A program made the position numbers and the translations under genes. Below the pieces are notes generated by a model, which worked only from the letters and a program-made list of their open reading frames with translations, was not told the origin of the DNA and ran no database searches. This document shows, in pieces, positions 1 to 11,932 of a stretch of 64,000 nucleotides of DNA. The stretch covers positions 47,650,135 to 47,714,134 of the forward strand of contig JAWZYU010000010.1 of NCBI GenBank assembly GCA_038380435.1, read 5' to 3'. The DNA is from Ryuthela nishihirai (Eukaryota; Arthropoda; Arachnida; Araneae; Heptathelidae). Numbering within the stretch: the stretch's first letter is position 1; every line of letters starts with the position of its first letter.

Positions 1-1734
1 TGCTGAAAATAAATTCAAAAAGCTCAACATAATTCAAAATAAATTCATCAGATTCGCTTTGGGCCTGTTGAAAAGCTCTCCTAATCTAGCTTTAATTGCT
101 GAAACCTCTATTTTACCTTTCCAGATCAGGGCACCATATTTACTACTTAATATTATTTCAAAGCTTTATCTCAAGCACCATGATCATTTTCTAATCAATC
201 TAAAAAAAAACTGAAAATTTTTTTCACCCTGTAATTAATTTTGTGAAGGAAAAGGCTGCTTTTAATTATGTTCTTCATAAAAATCATGAAGGGTACATCA
301 TTAGTAATGAACCCACTTGGATTTATCATTTGCCAACCATCTTCAAGGATATTACTCATATATCCACAAAAAATATACTGATATATCTATTTCGAAAACT
401 TTAAGTGATTCATGTATGCACAATTCCTATCAAGATTTTACTGCTATTTATACAGATGGAGCTTTGTTTCCTGACTCATACACTGCTACAGCAGCTTTCT
501 GCATACCTAAACATTTATAAAGCATTTAAATTTATAAAAGGATGTACTATTATACAAGCAGAACTCTTTGCAATTTATTCTTTTTACTTTGGATACAAGA
601 ACAGTATATTTAAAAAAAAATTGTTATTTTGACTAATTGCAGATCTGTTTTATATTCGATAGAAAAACTATTTTGGAAAATAAATATCCTAGTTCAATCT
701 GTGATATATTGCATTTATGTAATGATTTATATAAAAAAGGAAAAATTATTAAAATTCAGTGGTTGCCTAGTCACTGTGGAATTGAAGGAAATGTTTTAGC
801 TGACTCATATGCCAAAGATGCAGTCAATTTAACTGACACTACTGATATTCCTATATATAATATACAAATTAAAAATTATCTTAAGTCATCAGAAATAATA
901 GAGCTCAACAATTATTTTAAAGTTCAGAGTTCTGTTAAACACTATTTTAGATATCAACTTGATCAAAATATATGTTCATTGCTAAAAATTAAAATGTCTA
1001 GAAAGAATTTTTGCAAAATATTAAGATTGAGAACTGGTACTGCAAGGTTAAACAGCTATTTGTACAAGATAAAGAAATCAGATAGTGCAAATTGTATTTA
1101 CTGTAACTGTGAAGAAACTATTTCACATATTTTATTGAACTGTTCACATTATGACAAAGAACATAAAATTTATTTTCAGCAATTATCTCAACTAGGAATA
1201 AATCAGTTTACATAATATGTTGAATTTTCCAGTAGATGACGTCAGAAGTGCAACCTACAACTTTCTTATTAACTTCCTGCTCGCGACTTCTTTGTTTAAC
1301 AGGATATAACCGGATTTTCCCTCAACAATGGGAAAACTCGACCAATCAGATTTCAGTTTCTATGGTTACAGTAGTTAAATTCAATCTTTCTACTCTAACG
1401 TTCTGTAATGGAAATTTGTTCTTTCACAGCCTGACTTTGGTAGTTGAATACGTGTAATATGTATGCACATATTAAATATATCATTATTACTCAGATTTTT
1501 ATTTTTAAACTTTAAATTATTATTTATTTATTTTACTATTAAGCATAAAACTATTAAATTAATTAACTATGACACCTCATTCAATAATGACAACTAATAT
1601 GTTTGATATGTATAATATTTAAAATATTCTCTTGTTTTTCTTTATACTTTTTGTGTTGTTTTTAACTGAACCTGGTGTAGAAGGGCCTGTTCATAACATC
1701 ACCATGTTGTTAGGTGTATAAATAAATAAATAAT
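1..1734 (+). mobile_element. 3' part of a LINE with an RNase H domain (I-group-like), degraded
   Basis: Truncated by the window edge. Positions 2-214 read as the end of a reverse-transcriptase region (QNKFIRFALG, SILPFQIRAPYLL) and then hit a stop. From about 440 an RNase H domain can be followed through frameshifts: YTDGALF, then QAELFAI, then TNCRSVLYSIE, then in one frame (637-1215) QWLPSHCGIEGN and VLADSYAK. The third acidic position, normally an Asp in a TDSRS-type motif, is Asn here. A Cys-rich tail follows (CIYC, then H and C in SHILLNC), as in many LINEs with RNase H. After the stop near 1215 comes about 500 bp of 3' UTR ending in a TAAATAAATAAATAA tail at 1718-1733, typical of I/jockey-type LINE tails. 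Stops and frameshifts make it a dead copy. Clade assignment is an inference. Confidence 0.8.
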
Positions 1735-1748
1735 ATGCTCCAAAACAC

Positions 1749-1791
1749 CGGTATATAGAAATTTAATAGAATATTATATTTCTATATACCG
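1749..1791. repeat. Short perfect hairpin
   Basis: Arms CGGTATATAGAAAT (1749-1762) and ATTTCTATATACCG (1778-1791) are exact reverse complements around a 15-base AT loop. A partial third arm follows at about 1800-1810. It lies just after the LINE tail. No element was recognised. Confidence 0.7.
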
Positions 1792-1829
1792 ATGTAATAT
1801 AGAAATTTAATATATATATTTGTTTTTTT

Positions 1830-2205
1830 CCTTTTGGCCTCAAAGGAGTAGATTTCAAGATTTCGCATTCAAAATTCGACTTTACCGAGATCTTCGACCA
1901 AGAAACCAATTTTTAGCTCTCTAGTACCATAGATCGGGATTTGGACTTTGACCTCAAGCAACATTCCGCATCCGAAATTTTTTAACGTTTCTGAGATCTA
2001 CAACCCGAAACGCCCCTAGACACTAATTTTTACGTTTCTAGAAACCGTAGATCAAGGTTTGACCTCTACATGACTTCTACTTGACTTTGTAAACACGTCG
2101 AAGGTCAAATCTAGGATTTTTCTCCAGGCATACGACACGGATTACCCTTTGACGCAAATTTTCAGAACTCTACCGTTTCTACATCATAGTTAGAGTGATT
2201 GATCT
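1830..2205 (+). repeat. Diverged tandem array of ~105-115 bp units, copy 1
   Basis: Recurring modules TTTGACCT, GAGATCTAC, CCGAAA, CTCTAG and TAGATC appear in the same order about every 105-115 bp. The same modules and order occur at 56650-57245 (plus) and 28865-29350 (minus). Here the array ends with a CATCATAGTT/GTGATT block, matching the CGTCATAGTTT/GTGATT block that ends the copy at 57.2 kb. No coding potential is visible. Confidence 0.65.
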
Positions 2206-2547
2206 ATGAATGAATCATTCTCAATCATCTATGTATATTAGATTATTAAACTCATACCCAAAAGTGTAACCTCTAACTTATGTGAATGGAAAGCCATATA
2301 AAAGTTGTCTAACTTTCAAAATAATATTTCTGCGTGGAAATATCACTGGAGACAAAGATCTCATTCAAATCTTTATTTTTAAAAATATTCATTTGATATT
2401 GAAAGACTTATTGAAGCTGGAATATTTAAAAGCGGACACTACTGTTAGTATGCATCGACATTTTTTCCATTAAAGAAAACTGAGAGAATCCTAACACATA
2501 TTTATAGATATATATATTTATTTTCATAAACGATATGTTAAAATATA
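2206..2547. other. Unannotated AT-rich stretch
   Basis: Only short frames with no recognisable domain; nothing supported here. Confidence 0.6.
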
Positions 2548-3805
2548 CACAGAAGAGCCAAAACATTATGACAACCTACCTAATATGATGTTGGTCCTCC
2601 ACGTGCAGCCAAAACAGCTCTAACACGGCGAGGCATGGACATTACAAGATTTCTAAAGATATCTTGTGGTATCTGGTACCAACACGTTACCAGCAAATCC
2701 TTTAAAACTTGTAAGTTACGTGGCTGAGTCGTTGCAGTTCGGATATGCTGTTCCAACACAAACCACAGACGCTCGATTGGATTGATGTCTGGGGAATTTG
2801 GAGGCCAGGGCAATAGGAGAAGTCTTCTTCACGTTCCGTGAACGATTCTCAAATAATCCGGGAAGTGTGGCATGGCGCACTATCCTGTCGAAAGAACGAA
2901 TTTCTAAAGGGATATACCGTTGCCATGAGAGAATATTCCTGGTCTGCAATGATGTTTTGGTAGGTGGTAGAAGTCATAGTTTCCTGCACATGAATGACTG
3001 AACCCAGGGTTTCCCAGCAGAACATTGCCAAAATTCCTTCACCGTCTTGTTTCCGTCCCACAGTGCATCTTGGTGCCAACACTTCCCCAGGTAAACGATG
3101 CACACGAAAGCGGCCGTCTACATGGTGCAAATGGAAAGAAGATTCAGCGGAGCAGATGTCCTTCTTCCAATCATTCAAGGTCCAATTTTGATGCTTGCAT
3201 GTAGACGCTTTCGACGGTGAACTGAGGTTAGTACGGGCACTCGGAGGCGCGGCCTACGGACACGCAGCTCCATTTTCAGCAGGGTTCGATGTACTGTGTG
3301 TTGTGACACATTACGCCAGTCACCAGCATTCGAATTACGGGTGAGCTACAGTATTTCTTCTGTTGGCTCGTACCATACCGGATAGCCTTCGCTCACCTCT
3401 AGCATTAATGAGCCGTGGTTTTTCCCTCCTCGGACCACTTTCTGAAGATACTAACCATGTCTGATCGTATGAGAGTAACTCTGCATATAATGTAAAATTG
3501 TACATATAAGAGAGCTCCACGGCTGATCAGAGCATTTCCGAGAAAAAAAAAGCATTCTTTGTCCCACCAGTCTTGCCGTCTCGGAAATGCTGTAATCCAG
3601 TCGTCTGTCCATTACAACTTGTCCTTTGTCAAACTCACTTAAGTTCGCTACCTTTCCCATATGAATAATAAGAATAACACTGATTATCAGAGCTCAGTAT
3701 CAGGTGTTATTTATACAGTTTCATGACTTTCACACGCGCCATCGTTTACCTGCAGTTACTTCGATTTGCATAAAGACGCGCTGGTCATGTTTTGTCTCTT
3801 CTGTG
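2548..3805 (-). mobile_element. Tc1-like DNA transposon with TIRs, inactive
   Basis: The left end CACAGAAGAGCCAAAACATT (2548-2567) and the reverse complement of the right end at 3786-3805 differ at two positions. Both ends are flanked by TA-rich sequence, fitting the TA target duplication of Tc1/mariner elements. The 1258-bp body carries a minus-strand transposase relic. The length fits a complete Tc1 unit, so it inserted whole and then decayed in place. Confidence 0.88.
2580..3660 (-). pseudogene. Tc1-family transposase, broken
   Basis: Read on the minus strand. The N-terminus starts near 3660 ([16 protein letters not shown]), fitting the helix-turn-helix DNA-binding region. The catalytic core is at 2849-3178 (SAESSFHLHHVDGR, VHRLPGE, ILAMFCWETLG, QDSAPCHTSRI). 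The C-terminal part is at 2580-2813 (WPPNSPDINPIERLW, MPRRVRAVLAARGG). The three parts lie in different frames with stops between them. The first catalytic Asp, normally within a DES motif, reads SAES here. The second Asp (QDSAPCH) and the final Glu (NPIE) remain. Family membership is clear; function is lost. Confidence 0.9.
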
Positions 3806-4281
3806 TATATATATATATTGTGGTTTAACTAACTTTAGCGATAGTTTTATGTCTAGAAACGTTGCTTTTAAATATTTGAGCTTTAATATATAAAGCAAAT
3901 ATTATTTAAAATTGAGATTTAGAGTGACGAGTGAGATCTTTATCTTCAGTAGCATTTTTCGATAAAAAAATTATTTTAAAAATTACTTAGATTTGAATGT
4001 GGCTTCCATTCACATAAAATACAAATTTCCGAACACTTTTACAGTTTAGCATAAATATATTCAGATGATATCTAGTATTTTTTATTATACCCACATTACA
4101 CTCACAAATGTTCGTGATATGTAGAATTTTACGTGATATGAAGAATTTTACGTGATATGAAGAGTTTCACAGAAGGCTTAGGTAGCACCAACTTGTAACT
4201 TTGCGCCAAAAGCAGTGAGCGGCTTTGAGCTATAAGTAGTACACCAAGTTGCAACCTAGTCAAATAAAGTAGACCATATTG
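3806..4281. other. AT-rich stretch with a short 19-bp tandem repeat
   Basis: Positions 4113-4169 hold three copies of a 19-bp unit beginning CGTGATATG. Positions about 3890-4030 weakly resemble the right arm of the foldback elements at 16.7 and 38.7 kb (a GAGATTTAGA block followed by TCTTCAGT). Nothing coding. Confidence 0.45.
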
Positions 4282-4433
4282 CAATTTCCATCTGCGTCCT
4301 AACAGCTATTCAGTGAATCTCCATCACCTACCGAACTCTGAGTCCTTTAGGTCATTGTGATCTGGCCATTAGATCCACTGTAAACACAAAAGTGGCGCTC
4401 ACAGATGAAACAACCCAACTCTGCCTAAATTAA
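4282..4433 (+). repeat. SINE-A fragment, 3' third
   Basis: Matches the SINE-A 3' region: CATCTG, CCTAACAGCT, GTCCTTTAGG, GATCTGGCCATT, GCGCTCACAG and AAACAACCCAACTC at the end. Old and diverged; the tRNA head and central domain are missing. Confidence 0.7.
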
Positions 4434-4544
4434 ACATAAACTATCTCTCAAGCAATGGCTTGCCACATAAGTCTGACACTAGACTGTCAGTTTAATAGGC
4501 CAAGCGTAGTTATAAAATAATAAAATATAATAGCAATCAGGACC

Positions 4545-4745
4545 AGATCTAAAGGGGAAGAGGCCTTTGCCCCCCCTCTCCCTACTAAGGGTAAAACATA
4601 GTTAATCAATAAACTTAAGAATTTTTAAGAACTCTTTAAAAGTCCTCTAAAACGGATTGGGGGAAGAAATACTATACTGCAAAAGAATTTTAATCTCTTG
4701 CCCCCCCCCCTCCCTTTGCTTTTTTCTGACTCGATCGAGAACTTG
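4545..4745 (-). repeat. G-rich short repeat (family R1), reversed copy
   Basis: The reverse complement aligns with five other copies (6.1, 7.7, 18.2, 21.3, 39.5 kb): a G-run segment, CATAACATTT, CCGTTTTA, TTTTTAAAAA, an ATAAATTTAATAA block, then CCTTACTAG and a final G-run. The poly-C tracts here are the complement of that final G-run. No coding capacity. Confidence 0.6.
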
Positions 4746-5727
4746 CAGCCTCCCCCCCCCACCTCCTGCCCTTTTTGATTTCTCTATAGATGGCGCTTGG
4801 TGGTAACATCGTCTAGTACTCTATGTAAGCAATTTCAACTTGAATCAAAAAATCACTCGTTTTAAAGAAAATATGTTAATTGTAGAGAAAAAGGATGCTG
4901 TTTTTTTTCTCGAACTAAAGAGTGTGGTGTTACTTAGCTCATTAAAATCAGCAAGAGAGAGAGAGAGCGAAAATGAAAAAAAATAAATAAGGATATCTCG
5001 TTAGACTCTCTCAGACCATTTTCTATTCCCATTATTCCAAATTAGCACGCTAATGCAACCAGCCGACTTAATTAATACCTTCTGATTGTTCGCCGCACAT
5101 AGCAGAACACTGTGATAGCCTGGAGTCACTTAAATCCTTTGTACAGAGCCTCAAGTCTCGGCTCTCGTTAGTCTTCAACACGTTAAATATTCAACAAGGT
5201 GCTTTCTACGTCAATAGGGAATGTAAAACTGTTCCAGCTTATGAGAATAAAATCAAGATTTCTGTTTTTTTCAGTGATGAACGAAGGTACATAGTGAGTG
5301 GAATCTTTTTACTAATCATGTAGATAGCTAAGCTCTTTTTCAGCATATTGAAAATAAATTTAAAAGAGTTGATTTTTTTTCCAAAGATAGTCTTCAAGAG
5401 GGAGAGATTTAATATTTTATTTTTGAATTTAATGATTTTTTTTATTTTATGAATGGAAAAAAATAACTACTAGTTTGTTTTAGATTTTTTATCGCTTTTC
5501 TGTAGTGTTACAGCATACCTAATATGAATTAACAGTTTAACCAGCATAAATTCAATTATTATGACTTCGTTATAAATAAGAAATTTTAACATACCGTATT
5601 TTACGGCATATAAGGCACAGGTTTTTATTTTTAAAGAAAAAAAGTAAATATAAAAATCGCTCTGAATCTAATATGTGAAGTTGTCGTTCTCCCGTAAACT
5701 AATCCTGTTTTTCTTCGTCGTTTAATC
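4746..5727. other. Unannotated stretch
   Basis: AT-rich, with a short GA microsatellite near 4953-4968 (GAGAGAGAGAGAG). No gene or recognised repeat. Confidence 0.55.
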
Positions 5728-6070
5728 ACACTGGGGATTGGCTCAGTCGGCTCGTAGATGTTTCCATGTTCGAGTCTAAATTGGGCATGTGTTGAAATTA
5801 CTTTGTTCCGTCGTCCACTCTCCCCTGGGTGAGAAAGCAGACGATAATGGATTTGGAGTTATGGTCCGTGTGCAGAAGAGCCATACTCTGTTCATGCTGA
5901 AGAAAACGCTAGGAAGCCTTGAAGCGAAGCTATCAGCTGTATTCTAACAGCCGTTCATCGAGTCTCCTTCGTTTAACCTTCCCTGAACACTTTGGGTCTT
6001 TGTCACTTCGACATTTAATCCATTGCGCTCAAAAAAAAGTGCCGCTCAGAGATAGAAAACACAGCCCAAA
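5728..6070 (+). repeat. SINE-A, old near-full copy
   Basis: Head with TTGGCTCAGTCGG (A box) and ATGTTCGAGTCT (degraded B box), central GTCCGTGTGCAGAAGAGCCAT, then CTAACAGC, and the 3' end GTGCCGCTCAGAG. Heavily mutated and without a clear target duplication, so older than most copies here. Confidence 0.75.
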
Positions 6071-6146
6071 GCCGTTTTGGAATAGCAGCTGTCCCTCTCG
6101 GACATTAAATCATAGTACATTATATAGGATAGTCTTATCCAGTGTC

Positions 6147-6372
6147 AGGCCCGGATCTAAAAAAAAAGAAATGGGGGAGTGACTTTATCGTCCCGAAAAT
6201 CACAGTATAATATTTCCCTTTCTTTTTGTTTAAAAAATATTCTTGAAAAATCAAAGAAATATACATAAATTTAATAATTTTTTTGCCTACATTACCCTTA
6301 CTAGCATTTTAGAAAGGGAGGGGGACAAGACTCCGTCCTACCCTCCAACCTCCTAGATCCGATCCCGCCTGC
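6147..6372 (+). repeat. R1 short repeat, copy with terminal CCGGATCTA-like ends
   Basis: Begins CAGGCCCGGATCTA and ends TAGATCCGATCCCGCCTG, an imperfect terminal inverted repeat that hints at a non-autonomous DNA transposon. The middle carries the shared AATATACATAAATTTAATAA and CCCTTACTAGCATT blocks. Classification as hAT-like is tentative because no clean 8-bp duplication is seen. Confidence 0.6.
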
Positions 6373-6399
6373 CCTATCCTTTTTAAAATTTTGAATGTG

Positions 6400-6527
6400 T
6401 TGATGAGAGTCTGAACCCAGTCTTCTAACAGGTAGCTCGTGAATATCCTTCCTTTACCGAACTCTGAGGCACATGAGACCAGGACATTTAGGCGCATTGC
6501 ATTCACAAAGGTAAAACAAACCAACCT
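6400..6527 (+). repeat. SINE-A 3' fragment, old
   Basis: TTCTAACAG, CCTTTACCGAACTCTGAGG, GACCAGGACATTTAG, GCATTGCATTCAC and GGTAAAACAAACCAACC follow the order of the SINE-A 3' end. Confidence 0.6.
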
Positions 6528-7729
6528 ATTTGAAATCAAGACTGAAAATATCGATATTATCTTTGACTTACTGTTGTATAACATTGTCGAACAGAAAGTT
6601 TCAACTCATTTTACATAAACATTCGTTTTAAATTTAGTTCGAATTCCGAATGACGTTTAAATTTCAAGGATCTCCATTTTTATAATTATGATTTCTTGTT
6701 CTTATTTTGTTTCATTGAACAATGTGTTTTTTATATTCTCCCTGTGGTGTTATCTTTATTCGGAATGGCTAAATCATCTACGCATTCCTTATTCTAAATA
6801 TGTAAACAGAACGACAGAGAGTTTGCCTATATCGTATGTATGTAAATTAATGCTTGAAACTAAAAATAATGATTGATTCATAGGCGATGTTTAGCAATTA
6901 TTTACACGATCATAACTTTGGATGATAAAATACTCATTTATCTCCAGCGTATCAATATGTAAAGTCGAATTCCATGCAACAAACTATTTAATTTGAATAA
7001 ATCATTCTACTTCTTTTAGAGAAAATAAAAAAAATTTGAACAGCGCCACCTCATCTGAAAAGAGAAATTTGAAAGAAAAAGAAACCAATTTTCCTTAGCA
7101 TTATCGGCTTTCGATTGCATGATAAAATTCGTTGACTGTCTCTAAACAAAGTTTAAATATCCAATAAATAAATAAATAATAGGAAAAAAAAAAGAAAATA
7201 ATAGGTAGGTGAAATATTTGTGGAAAAATAATGCTACTAAGCAGAGCTGCCCGTGCTCTCTGAGGTAATGAATAACGCATCACATACTGAATTTTAAAAG
7301 AAGGAAGAGCGCTGTATCGCTATCGATGTGTCCCATGGACACAGACCAACGCCGATATCACTTAACAAAAGGGAACGCCAATGCTTCGGCAGGTGTGCTT
7401 ACTCGTTCGACAGAGAAGATTCCAATACAGGGGAGGGAGAAAAATCTTCCGATAATATAGATCCTTAATACTGCTACATCGATGTCGAGAACGTTATAAA
7501 TCAGCTAGAATTGTTTTTGACGGAATGAGGACATCGCTAGAATAAAAAATATTAAAAAACATGTCAAGCGTACAAAGCACAATCTTTGTCGTGAGTATAT
7601 ATATATATTGATGACCGGTTTGGTAGCCCGAATAACAACTTGGGAAGTCTCTGAGACTTCTCAATTGAAGCATCGGCAGTTCTTATTAATCATAGGTTGA
7701 CTATTAGGTTATTGATCTATAAGAACTAT
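6528..7729. other. Unannotated stretch
   Basis: AT-rich. A less AT-rich patch at about 7310-7450 does not give a recognisable protein in any frame. No gene supported. Confidence 0.5.
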
Positions 7730-7965
7730 CTAAGACCGGATCTCGAAAAAAAATAAAGGGAGTGGAAGTAAGTGACGCCATAAAATATTAAAAAGAGAGT
7801 GGGGGGCAGGAGCTTGGATTTCTATTGTTACATAGCATTTTCCTTTACGTTTTAGCGGTTTTTAAAAAATTTCTTGAAAAAATGTGCGAAATATACATAA
7901 ATTTAATAATTGTTTGTCTCCATTACCCTTACTAGCATTCTCAAAGCGAGGGAGGGGGGCTTTGA
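7730..7965 (+). repeat. R1 short repeat
   Basis: Starts at ACCGGATCTCG, followed by a G-rich segment, GTTACATAGCATTTTCC, TACGTTTTAGCGG, the ATATACATAAATTTAATAA block, CCCTTACTAGCATTC and a closing G-run. Same order as the copy at 6147-6372. Confidence 0.7.
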
Positions 7966-8121
7966 TATAGATTTAATTGCGATCCTCGAATTATCTTTAG
8001 TCATATTATATATCATTCAGTTGGAACATAAGCTTAGTTAAGAAGTTACTAAAGTTCTGAATCCCAGGCTATTTTCGCATAATATGGATCTGATCCTAAT
8101 AAAGTGGCCAGTGAGGATTGG

Positions 8122-8348
8122 GTCGTTTACCTATAAGAGGTTTTTTTACACATTGAGCGTAATGGCCAAGACACAAGGACCCCGAGGGTCTAGACAAGAC
8201 TAGGAAGAGGAGACCCACGCTACAGCTGTTAGGAGACAGATGGAAGCTTCACGTCAAGGCCATCCAGCGAGTTCTTTAATGTGTACAAGGTGTGGATATT
8301 TTGCATACGATGCCACCGCTTAACGTCCCATCCGATGGCCGGCGAGAG
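8122..8348 (-). repeat. SINE-A, 5'-truncated
   Basis: In reverse: a degraded tail (GTTTACCTATAAGAGG), AATGGCCAAGACACAAGG, GACCCACGC, GGAGACAGATGG, GGCCATCCAGCG and CTTAACGTCCCATCCGATGG. The tRNA head is absent. Confidence 0.8.
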
Positions 8349-9218
8349 TGCGATCGACTTTAATGAAAATTCATTCAGTATAGACTATCCAATCAGTCCC
8401 CAACCATTCGTTAAATCTTCGTCAAATACCCCTAAAACTTTACAGCATCTTTGGGAGAAATTCTCATGTGGAATTCTACAGGCCATGACAAGAAGCTTTG
8501 AAATGGCAGAAAGGAATAATGCTTTCTGCATCACAAATCGATAACTCACACACAAAAAAAAAGCCTAAAGGGGAAAAAAACCACAAAAATCCCAACTTTC
8601 TCCTTGGAGTCCCGGAAAATGATCGGTAAGTTTCTTCACGAGCGTTTCCAAACAACAACGCTACCCTTTTGAACGTTCAAATATTACGTGAGTTGACTCT
8701 CATTGCCATCTCCAGTCACGTGACCACCAACTAAGTTACCATGGAGAGCTGGAACAAGGATGGAAAGGAAAAAAAAAGGAAATGATTCAATGATGAGAGA
8801 AAGGAAGCGAAAGGAAAAAGGAAATAAGAGATAAAGAAGGAAAAGCAATGGGAGCTATTTTACACGGGATGTGGCGTGTGACAGTTCGGAGAGAGGGGAG
8901 GGTACTTAAACGCAACAGCCTAAAGAGATAGAAGAGTTCAGGTGCTGTTGCAGAATGAGAAGGACATCACGTAGCTGCTTCATGAGCAGTAAACGGAGTA
9001 TTATGGACGAGCGATTTTTTAGGGTTTATAAAAATCGCAAAATAAATCGAGAAACATTTTTGTTGAAAATAAGTCAAATTGGAAAAATCTAGATTTGTGA
9101 ACTTAATATCGGTTGCGGTTTTCCTATTGTTATTATATTTCACGACTTTTTTGTTTTCTCCAAATCAGTCTGTAAAGACAAATGAGATTTGTTTCTTTCT
9201 CAATAATACTTGAAGAAC
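8349..9218. other. Unannotated stretch
   Basis: Contains A-rich runs and a purine-rich GGAAAAGGAAA region (8760-8850). No gene or recognised repeat. Confidence 0.5.
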
Positions 9219-9599
9219 AAGTTGGTTTACCTCAGAGCAGCACTTTTTTTTGCACGCAATGGGCTAAATCCAGGTCACAAGGACCCCGAAGGCTCAGTGA
9301 AGGTTTCGGGGAGGGGAGCCACTGGAACAGCTGTTGGGAGACAGATGTTAGCCTCCCGTCAAGGCGATCCAACGTGTATTTTAACGTGCACAGGGTATGG
9401 CTCTGCCGCACACGGACCCACAGCTTAACGTCTCATCCGACGGACGGCGGCCTTTCCAAGCCCATCGGTGTCCCCTACTGACCGTGGACAGGGCGGGGAG
9501 TTTTGCGGAGATAAATCTCAACACTGACCCAGCTGGGACTGGAACCTGGGAAGTGCAGATTACGAGCCTGGCGCGCTACCGACTGAGCCACCCCCGACA
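9219..9599 (-). repeat. SINE-A, full length
   Basis: Complete reversed copy from a GGTTTACCTCAGAG tail to the tRNA head (CTGGGACTGGAACCTGGG B-box region, CTACCGACTGAGCCACC A-box region). The B box carries a change (TGGAACC for TCGAACC). The ~42-bp minisatellite starts shortly after the head end. Confidence 0.9.
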
Positions 9600-9639
9600 A
9601 GAACCTGAGCCCAGAACAAGAATAGTACAGTTGCTATCA

Positions 9640-10940
9640 TACCGATATAGGAATCAGGAAACCTGACTCCTATTTCTATGAAATTAATATAAGAGTCAGA
9701 GAACCTGACTACTGTATCAGCCTAACTGATAGAAGATTCAAAGAACCTGACTACGGTTTCTATGTAACTGATATGTGAGTCTAAGGACTGGATTGTTGTT
9801 TCTATGAAATTGACATAGAAGTCAGATAAATCGATTCCTATTTCTATGAAACTGATAATATAGTCAGAGAACATGACTTTTGTTTTCTGTCTAACGTTAA
9901 AGGATATGTAGAATTTTAATATTCTTATGCTTATGATTCTTTTAATCCTAATATATATAGAGTTTTGGGTACTAGGAGTTAAGGACTAAGAGAAATCAGT
10001 ACTAAGAGTACTGGACTACTACTTCTATCAAACGGATACAGAAGTCAGAGAAACTGACTCCCATTTCTATGAAACTGATATAAGTCCTGACTTTTATTTC
10101 CTGTCTAACTGATAAATAAGTCAGAGAATCTGACTACTGCTTCTATCTAACGAAATAGAGAAGTCAGAGAAATTGCTTCCTGTTTCTATCAAACTGATAT
10201 AATAATCAGAGAACATAACTTTTGTTTTCTGTTTAACTGACAAAGAAGTCAGAAAAATCTTAATACAACTACTAACTTTTACTAACCTATATAGGATTCT
10301 GACTATATAAGATACTACTATATAACTGATTTTGCCTATGTAACTGATTCTGACTATGTAAGATACTGCTATATAACTGATTCTGACTACATAAAATACT
10401 ACTATATAACTGATTCTGACTATATAAGATATTATATAATTGATTCTGATCTAAATACTGAATCTGACTATATAAACTGATTCTTCACCACTACGAGTAC
10501 TTCTATCAAACTGATTCTAACTATAAAAACTGATTCTTCACCATTACAAGTACTTCTATCAAACTGATTCTGACTATATAAACTGATTCTTCACCACTAC
10601 GAGTACTTCTATCAAACTGGTTCTTCACCGCTACGAGTACTTCTATCAAACTGGTTCTTCACCGCTACGAGTACTTCTATCAAACTGATTCAGAAATCAG
10701 AGAACTTGACTCCTATTTCTACCGAACTGATATAAGTCAGAGAACGTGACTACTGTTTCTATCTAACTAATACAGGAAGCTGAGACAGGCCAAATGTTTC
10801 TGTCTAACTTATAGAGGACTCAGAATATCTGAATTACTTGTTTTATCTAATTGATCCAGGAGTTTGAAAACCTGACTCCTATTTCTGTGAAACTGTTATA
10901 AGAGTTCTACATAACTGATATAGGGTTAGAGAATTTGACT
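9640..10940. repeat. Minisatellite, ~42-45 bp unit, ~1.3 kb
   Basis: Diverged tandem units built from CTATTTCTATGAAACTGATA, AGTCAGAGAA and CCTGACT. From about 10280 it passes into sub-arrays based on TATAACTGATTCTGACTA. From about 10480 to 10690 the units contain ACTGATTCTTCACC and ACGAGTACTTCTATCAA. The unit length stays near 40-45 bp while the sequence drifts, as expected from repeated local duplication. Confidence 0.85.
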
Positions 10941-11334
10941 ATATGGGCGTGAGCTCTCCACTGGAATGAATTATACATAAGGTGTTTGTGGGCCATTTAA
11001 ACGTCGACCATTCAATGTTGTACATTCAGAGTGCTCTATTGTGCTCTATTTAGACCCACCTCTATTTGAATATCGATACTTTGTGCATAATCATAAACGT
11101 GCTCAATTGCATTTATGTAGTTTGCTTGTTCTCTGAACATTATTTCAAGCGCGTTGTACTCAATGAGCGTTTCACACTCGATAGTACTTTAACATTTGTC
11201 CATGAATATAAATATGGCGAGTAAGTCAATGTAGCCACTTAAACTAAACGTGAAGAGTACACAATTAAATCGAAATAGTCACTTGATTGAACATAAGGAG
11301 AACACGGGAAATAAAAAATAACCAATTGACCAAG
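10941..11334. other. Unannotated stretch between minisatellites
   Basis: Contains a small direct repeat (GTGCTCTATT twice near 11030-11048). Nothing coding. Confidence 0.5.
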
Positions 11335-11480
11335 TGTGACGAGTAACAGGTAAAAAAGCTAGAACATTGGCTAAGTATGACGAGTAACAGGTAAAAAAGC
11401 TAGAACATTGGCTAAGTATGACGAATAATCCGGTAAATAAACGAAGCTACTCGACTAAGTATGACGAGTACAAGAGTAAA
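11335..11480. repeat. Minisatellite, 41-bp unit
   Basis: Two nearly identical 41-bp units containing CTAAGTATGACGAGTAACAG and AAAAAAGCTAGAACATTGG, followed by decayed units; the TATGACGAGTA motif recurs to about 11475 and again near 11585. Confidence 0.8.
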
Positions 11481-11684
11481 TATAAGGAGTGAACTAATCA
11501 ATCATGAAAGTACACAGGTAAGTAGAAAAGTAAATTTAAGAAGCATGACAATCATACGAGCAAAACGAATTTCCACCGTTCGAATATGACGAGTAATATG
11601 GTAATCGTCGCATCCATATCACTATGCACAACGGGTAAATCCAAATAACAGTTGAGCTGTTGGATTGTTTTACTCCTTAGCGGA

Positions 11685-11932
11685 GATTTTTGTTGGGGGA
11701 AGAGGGCCGAGTGGAGAGCTGTTGAAAATCTCCCGTCTGCAAGAGAGTCACAGGCTGTGAAACGTAAAGAATATATTGAAAACTCTGACAGGAGGCTACC
11801 ATCTGTTTCCTAACAATTGTCCAATGGATTCTCATTCCGCAACCTTCTCTGAACCCTTGAGGTCCTCGTGATCTGATAATTTTGCCCAATTTCTTCCAGA
11901 AAAAGTGTTGCTCAAGGCAAAAGCAACCCAAC
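11685..11932 (+). repeat. SINE-A, 5'-truncated and diverged
   Basis: GACAGGAGGCTACCATCTGT, TCCTAACA, CCAATGGATTC, CAACCTTCTCTGAACCC, GTCCTCGTGATCTGATAATT and a degenerate tail AAGCAACCCAAC follow SINE-A order. Confidence 0.75.

Noticed and set aside
9182..9666. Overlapping frames with GRGATGTAVGRQM and SLPSRRSNVYFNVHRV-type sequence, repeated at many loci
   Set aside because: These recur wherever SINE-A occurs, in several frames and on both strands; they are SINE translations and not genes.
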